The notes below the pieces were generated by a model. That model made no database searches. It had not been told where the DNA came from and saw nothing but the letters and a program-made list of their open reading frames with translations. Source: Aselliscus stoliczkanus (Eukaryota > Chordata > Mammalia > Chiroptera > Hipposideridae). Taken from it: 64,000 nt of DNA. Made by a program: the position numbers and the translations under genes. The DNA lies in the NCBI GenBank assembly GCA_033961575.1, contig CM066734.1:82730501-82794500 (forward strand). Direction: 5' to 3'. Below are positions 58,157-64,000 of the stretch, piece after piece (the first letter of the stretch is position 1; every line of letters begins with the position of its first letter).

Positions 58157-58342
58157 AGGGCTGGCTGAGTGGCTCAGTTGGTTAAGAGCTCACTCAATAG
58201 TGCAAGCTGAGCTCTGACATTGAACAGCAGTTCAATGCCCAGCCCGAGCTGAGCTGCCACTGAGCTGCTAACAGGTGACAGGATGGCTTAGCTAAAAATA
58301 AATAAATAATTCTATGCCAAAGCGGCAGATTAAAAAAAAAAA
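58157..58342 (+). mobile_element. tRNA-derived SINE (variant body)
   Basis: Head GGGCTGGCTGAGTGGCTCAG, A-tail, flanked by aaaaatgattgcaa on both sides. Confidence 0.85.
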
Positions 58343-58979
58343 TGATTGCAAGAAAATGATGCTGATAATAACCTGAAGAATATATGAGGTCTGATAACTA
58401 AGTTTGCAAACTTGTATATTTAATTGCCAGAACTTGTATATGCCTTCCCCTGCCACTATTCTTTCCAATTTATTGTTGCCATGCAGAAATACACACAAGT
58501 GTGATCAGATGTTGGGACTTATAGGAGCAACTAGAAATATGGATTGGTGTGTAAAATCTGAGTTTTTAATTTGGTCTAATTTTTTAAAATACAAAATGCA
58601 CATTCCCCTTCTCTTTGTTGGCCAGATTTAGCCCCTAAAACGCTAGTCTGTAAATTCTGTTATACATAAGCAAAGAACTTTCTAGATTTTTTAAATCCTT
58701 ACTTCCAGCCTATCATCATTCATCCTATATCAAGGATGAATTCTGGTTATAGTGAAACAAAAGTGAGCAGTGAGAAATTAAGGTAACCAATAGCTACAGT
58801 AAGCAAAGAAACCATGATTTTACCATAAAAGAGGCACATTGAGAGTTTCAGAAGTATCTGGGAGTTGGGGATCCTTTAAATCTTCTGTATCTTCCAATAT
58901 ATTTTATTTCCCCCCCAATAATTGGGACTCTACTTTCCTAAATTTCACATGAGATCTACCAAGTTTGTGAATTCCTATC

Positions 58980-59146
58980 ATTTTAATGGCTATAGATTGA
59001 ATGTTTGTGTCTCCCTTAAATTCATATGTTGAAAGCTTAATCCCAAATGTGATGGTATTCGGGGATATTTTTGGAGGCAATTAGATCATAAGGGTGGAAC
59101 CCTCATGAGTGTGATAAGTGCCCTTATAATAAAAGATGTGAAATAA

Positions 59147-59203
<57 letters not shown>

Positions 59204-59400
59204 GCCATGTGAGTATCTACCAACAAGATGGCCATCTGCAAGCCAGCAAGAGAGTCTTCACCAGACAGAGTCTTTTGGCACCTTGACCTTGGACTCCCAG
59301 CCTCCAGAACTATGATAAATAAATATTTGTTGTTTAAGATATCCAGTCTATGATATTTTGTTCTGGAAGCCTGAAGTGACTAAAACATTCATTGAGTCAT
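58980..59400 (+). mobile_element. MaLR-like solo LTR with (CT)n expansion
   Basis: tagattgaatgtttgtgtct..ggtggaaccctcatgagtgt..ccagcctccagaactatgat..ataaatatttgttgtttaag is the pattern of an old ERVL-MaLR LTR; (CT)n at 59151-59203 lies inside. No coding retroviral sequence is attached. Confidence 0.55.
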
Positions 59401-60174
59401 TAAAAAATCAACTTTGGGGTTTTTTTTCCTTCAAAAACCTAAGCTCTATGACCATAAGCACTGAAAGATCATAACATATAAGAATTTGATTATATTCTGT
59501 CAGGAATCTTATGGTGCCAAATGATGTAAATAAATATTATCTCAAATTAGATCTGAAAACAAGAAAGGAATTTATTAGTTCACGCAACTGAAATTCAAGA
59601 GTAAAGTGCAGTTGGATTTAGAAACTTGAAGGTGGCCATTAACCCTCTTGATTATTCTTCACCATCACATATCTTTGGACTAATTTAATTTGTAGGTGAT
59701 AGGAAAGATAGCTTGCTCACATCTCAGGGCTTTATGTTCATTCAGGAACTAATCTCAGAGGAAGTGACTGCACTGCAGCTTCCCTGGGTCATGCATAAAT
59801 AGAAATATGCTCATTGGCTCTGCTTGGATCAAGGACCTCTCCCATTGAATAAGGGATTGTGGTATCATGATATTCCTGGACTGAATATATGCTCATCTCT
59901 TTATCCATGAGTTTAGACTCTTTTTCCTACATATTAAGATACATTAAATAAGTGTAGAAGTTCAAAATTAAATCTTTTACATTTTTTGAGCTTTCACCAT
60001 TTTTCAAAAATTTCTTTGGGGAATAATTTTCAATGTCTTCCCATTTGCAAGCTTCACTTTTAATAATTACAGTAAAGCAGGCTTTTTTTGTTTTCTTTTT
60101 GGTTTCTCTACTTGTTAAATAATTTGATCAAAGATTTTCAACTGATTTTTGAACAAATAAACAAAATCTGTATT

Positions 60175-60560
60175 GCTCAATATATTAACTTGCTAAACCT
60201 GCTACAACAAAGTACCTCAACTTGGGTGCTTAAAACAACAGAAATTTATTATCTTATAGTCTGGAGGCTAGAAGTCCCAAATCAATGGGTTGATAAGGCC
60301 ATGCTTCTTCTAAAGCCTCTAGAGACCCTTCCTTGATTCTTCCTAGCTTCTGATGGTGGCTGGCAAACCTTGGCATTCCTTTATTTGTGGCTGTACCTTG
60401 TAATGCATCATTCCAATTTGTGCTTCTGTCTTCACATGACCATCTCTCTGTGTAGGTATGTGTCCAAATTTCCCTTTTCTTATAAAGACAACAGTCATTG
60501 GACTTAGGGCTCAGTCTAATACAGTATTTTAACTTGATTCCATCTATAAGGAGGTGGAAT
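60175..60560 (-). mobile_element. Old LTR or DNA repeat, subfamily not assigned
   Basis: cttaaaacaacagaaattta..ggaggctagaagtcccaaat..tcttcacatgaccatctctc is a common mammalian interspersed repeat. Confidence 0.5.
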
Positions 60561-60759
60561 CAAGTGTACAAATGTAGGAGTTGGTCGAGGGATAATTTAT
60601 CACAATGAAACAATTACTCTATAGTCAGGGACAATGAATATCAGAGCGTCATGTAAGCCAGATTCTTGGACGTTACTGGCCAAAGCCACATAACCCACCT
60701 TATCCTGATTGCTGTACTAGCTTTTGCTGCTCTGATATAAGTGGAATCAGTAATGTTGG

Positions 60760-60930
60760 AGCAACAGGGAACACTTATCATGTACTATGCAGTGCACTAA
60801 TCACATTAAAACTTCAGTAAAATCCTTTGAATCTACTATTTTATAGATGTGGAAATTGAATCTCTAAAAGTAGCTTTCAAAGCACCACTTAGCAACTATG
60901 TTGCAAAGCTGGGACTCAGATTTCACATTT
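60760..60930. mobile_element. MIR-like remnant
   Basis: tactatgcagtgcactaatc..atagatgtggaaattgaatc..agctgggactcagattt is MIR-like. Confidence 0.55.
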
Positions 60931-61209
60931 GAAACTTTTTTTCCTAGGGTGACCATGAAATTTTACATTTGATGCTCGGTACTTTTGAGCAAAAGGCCAA
61001 TAAGTGTAAAACAAGACTTTCTAGAGAAAACACATTGTATGCTCATCTTATCTTTTTACTCCACTTTTTAAATATCTTTTAATATTTAATTCAAAGCATT
61101 CCATTTAATTTAAATTCTTCCATGACAATGTTTAACAAGTGATAATCTTAAATTAAAGTTAAAGAGTTCAATTTGGTTTGAAAAAGTATAATAAAGACAG
61201 GAAAACTTA

Positions 61210-61538
61210 AATATGCATAAGGGATTAATTTATTGAAATGACCGGTTAGGAAACAATAATGATAATAAGCACACTTCCAGAAAAGACTTCTATACATATT
61301 TTTGATATGGTTATGGTATTTCCAACTCAAAACTGAGCTCTTGTGGTATTTACTGAATTAAAATTTGGAAAATACAGGTTATGATCAAATTCAAATTAAA
61401 ATGAATGTTATATAATACATAAAATAAATAAAGAAATACATTTGCAATTTTTCCATGTGGAGTCATTTAAAAATTATTAATTTTTGGTAACATGATACAA
61501 AGATTGAAAAGATGTCATATTTCCAGTCCCAGTCAATT
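61210..61538 (-). other. CSN2: CSN2 exon 9 (3'UTR) with polyadenylation signal
   Basis: On the minus strand the acceptor is attcctcag, followed by AATTGACTGGGACTGGAAAT, which resembles the ruminant CSN2 terminal exon. AATAAA lies at 61229-61234 and gives an exon of about 325 nt, near the bovine 323. The 3' end is estimated from this signal. Confidence 0.8.
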
Positions 61539-62195
61539 CTGAGGAATAGAAAACAAATATAAAATTAGTTATGTTATATTATATAACTATTCATCTCTCC
61601 CCATTTGTACCTTTTATGTGACTAATTCATAACAAAATTTCATAAAAATGAAATTTATTACAAATGTACCATGTTGTTCTCTACCTTGCATATAAATGTT
61701 TCCTAAAACCAAATAGCAGCTCACTTGAAATTGTTTTAGTGAAATGTCTGGTCTACCATGATCACAAAAATATTTGTATCTTAAGAATTCCAAAGCTATA
61801 TTCCCATTTTTAACCCTCACACTTGGCCTAATTAATTTTATTTTGATCCATGTACTAAAGGACAGTATGTAAATATTAAATGAGATAAAAACAATTGAAG
61901 TTTATGGAACCTAAGGTAGAAATGTGAATACAAGTTGATTTTTTTAAAAAGCTCAAACATATTTACATGAAAGTAGAAGAAACTATTTTCAGATTTTCCT
62001 AAAAACGATGATAATCAAGCAAAAGAATAGAGGTGCTTGAAAGCAAACAATCAAATATGTCAATAGCACATAATTAAAATTGAAATTATTTGAAACACCA
62101 AAGATACATAATTTCAGGTTAGTAAATAATAGTCAACTATTTAGATGTCCATGACACATTAATAATAAATAAGTTGGTATATTGATGAAGCTTAC

Positions 62196-62237
62196 CAAAA
62201 GTGAGGAAGGAATATTAACTTTGACATCCCCTTAGAC
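62196..62237 (-). CDS. CSN2: CSN2 exon 8 (Val, stop, 3'UTR)
   Basis: The acceptor is a T-run ending in AG. The exon reads GTC TAA and then a UTR like the bovine one; it is 42 nt long, the same as the bovine exon. Donor gtaagc. Confidence 0.9.
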
Positions 62238-63353
62238 CTAAAAAAAAAAAAAAAAAAATTAAATAAATAAATAATTCACTTTTTTGGCAAGAACGTTTTT
62301 TCTAAAAATTACATGAGTAATGAAATAAGCCTCTTAATTGTTTTACCTCACATGTACATATGTCAAAAAAATGATATGAAATAAGGGATGTGGGGAACAG
62401 ATCTGCACAAGGAAAACTTCAAAACTGTATAAAATAACAAATCTTCTTTATTCCGAACCCAGATTATCAAATTTAATTCTCTTTAATATGCCTTAGTCCT
62501 CTGTCTATATTCTCAATAGACCAATTAAATCAGAATCTCTGAAATATTCTTTTTTTGAATACCCTATGTAGAAAAATCAGAACAATTATATCCAAATCTC
62601 TGTAAGTAGGCATAGATATTGGGACTGGCAGGGGTGGGGTGGGAGTTGGGGGGGTTGGGGGGTAGGAGGTGACGAAAGTTCTCTAGGTTATTCCCTTGTA
62701 TAACTAGTGTTGAGAATCATTGATCTAAAACTATGTGCATTTTGGATCCTTTCATTATTCATTTATTGTTTTATTCTGGATCTTTCACTTCTTCTAATAC
62801 CATATATGCATCATGAATGAAGCAGCAGAATTAGTAAATTTGGACTTACTTGTTGTAAGTTGAAAACTGGGGCAAGTGGTTGAGCCACAGGGTGGAACTG
62901 GCGGGCAGGGTCAAGCAGAGGCTCTTGGTACAGAAGGGCTTGGGTGGGAATATATCTCTGGGGGTAAGCCATCATTTGCTGGGGAAGAGGCAGTACTTTG
63001 GGCTGCGGAAAGGAGAGCAGAGGCTGAGTAGGAAGCAAGGGAGTCTGAAGAAGAGGCTGGGGGCCCTGGTGCATCACGGGCTGGAGCAGAGGCAGAGAAA
63101 AGTGTGGATTTTTGAGATCAGAGAGACTTGGGATTTGACGTTCAAAAAATGGCATAACTTTGTTCTTAGGAAAGGTGGTCTCCTTAGCTTTGAGGACTTC
63201 CATTATTTCAGGCTGAAGGTAAGGCAGCACCACAGCTGGCTGAGCAAGAGGCAGGACGTTTTGTGGAAGGATAGCGTAAGGGATAGGCTCAGCAAAAGGA
63301 TAGACTAGAGGCTGTGGCTGAACAAAGGGCTGGGTTTTATCCTGGCGTTCATC
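62232..63353 (-). CDS. CSN2: Beta-casein, 3' part (exon 7 and last codon); 5' exons outside window
   Basis: Major micellar milk casein, on the minus strand and convergent with CSN1S1. Exon 7 (62850-63353) is 504 nt, 168 codons, phase 0; bovine exon 7 is 498 nt. It opens D-E-R-Q-D-K-T-Q-P-F-V-Q, matching bovine D-E-L-Q-D-K-I-H-P-F-A-Q. It is rich in Pro, Gln and Leu throughout, has L-V-Y-P-F-A-E-P-I-P in the casomorphin position, and ends Q-P-L-A-P-V-F-N-L-Q-Q, like human Q-P-L-A-P-V-H-N. Exon 8 (62196-62237) supplies only Val and TAA before the 3'UTR. No frameshift or internal stop is seen. Exon 6, with the phosphoserine cluster upstream, was not found in the remaining 647 bp. Confidence 0.97.
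62850..63353 (-). CDS. CSN2: CSN2 exon 7 (main coding exon)
   Basis: On the minus strand the acceptor is ttctttccag and the donor is CAA|gtaagt. It encodes most of mature beta-casein, the flexible Pro/Gln-rich hydrophobic part. Confidence 0.97.
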
Positions 63354-63389
63354 CTGGAAAGAAGGAAAAAGAATCTTTGAGTCCATGAT

Positions 63390-64000
63390 TCAGCTATAAT
63401 TGTCATTCATGATAATTAACCTCCTTTGTTCTGAACAATTATAATTGAGTGAAAAGAAAGATAATCTTCTACTTATGTTGGTTAAGAATGATTTTGGGTC
63501 ATGAGAAGACGAATGAGTTAAATACTGATTGAGGGATTTCTCATTAATTCCCTTCATAGGTGAACACAGATCAAATGGGGACTTCAAAACTTCTTGCTCT
63601 TTTTTCTGAGTTGTCTTCGATAGCTGTAGCTGTACACTCTGGTATTCAACATAATACGTTGGTAATAGACCAAATTATTTCCATATAATGAAGGAAGACT
63701 TATTTTAAAAGACTTAGAAAAATAACTCTAAGATTTATTTTTGTTTTAATGAAAAGTAAATATTAATTTGTGGTTTAATTCAAGGAGTTACTTAACACCA
63801 GCCAACTTCTAGCACCACTTTTCTTGGTAGAAGGTGGTTATTGTGAGTCTTTAAAGAGACATCGATTTGTAAATTCAATTTGATTTAGAAAAATATTTGG
63901 TGTAAGTTCCTAACAAACCAACCCCATAGATGAAACAAGGAAGCTGAAATATTATAATTAGATAACTATGTTACCACACATGTAGTTCAATGAAATAATG
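63390..64000. other. CSN2: CSN2 intron 6 (partial)
   Basis: No match to exon 6 found. In cattle this intron is a little longer than the remaining window, so exon 6 is expected just beyond the edge. Confidence 0.6.

Noticed and set aside
62880..63308. 142-residue open frame on the + strand
   Set aside because: It is antisense to CSN2 exon 7; the low stop frequency is a by-product of the Pro/Gln-rich casein codons.

Overview
This window is nuclear DNA of a placental mammal. It holds the 5' half of a casein locus, plus an upstream flank that carries an unrelated C-type-lectin-like gene. Many interspersed copies of a tRNA-derived SINE (about 100-bp short forms and about 430-bp composite forms, often with clear target-site duplications) resemble lineage-specific SINEs of bats. 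I infer a bat, possibly a horseshoe or leaf-nosed bat. That placement rests on memory of the SINE family and was not computed.

Layout. 1-20,600: intergenic DNA with SINEs, an L1 3' fragment, a Tigger-like DNA transposon carrying a nested hAT-type element, and microsatellites; no gene recognised. 20,685-25,601 (+): six coding exons with consistent splice phases encode an intact 246-residue type I membrane protein (signal peptide, six-cysteine C-type lectin-like domain, charged stalk, one membrane segment, short tail). I know of no named gene of this kind next to CSN1S1. 25,602-37,680: intergenic repeats. 37,687-55,175 (+): complete CSN1S1 (alpha-s1-casein), with TATA box, proximal STAT5-type site, 53-bp leader exon, 18 coding exons and a 3'UTR with AATAAA. 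55,180-61,210: spacer between convergent genes, with an old LTR-like element and other repeats. 61,210-63,353 (-): the last three exons of CSN2 (beta-casein); its upstream exons lie beyond the right edge.

CSN1S1 and CSN2 encode secreted calcium-sensitive caseins that are phosphorylated in the secretory pathway and co-assemble into milk micelles. Their tail-to-tail order is the usual mammalian arrangement. CSN1S1 is made of many tiny phase-0 exons, so exons can be skipped without loss of frame. Points of interest are a NAGNAG acceptor, one exon with a poor 5' splice site followed by a stop codon and AATAAA, a duplicated exon pair, and a stop codon split by an intron.
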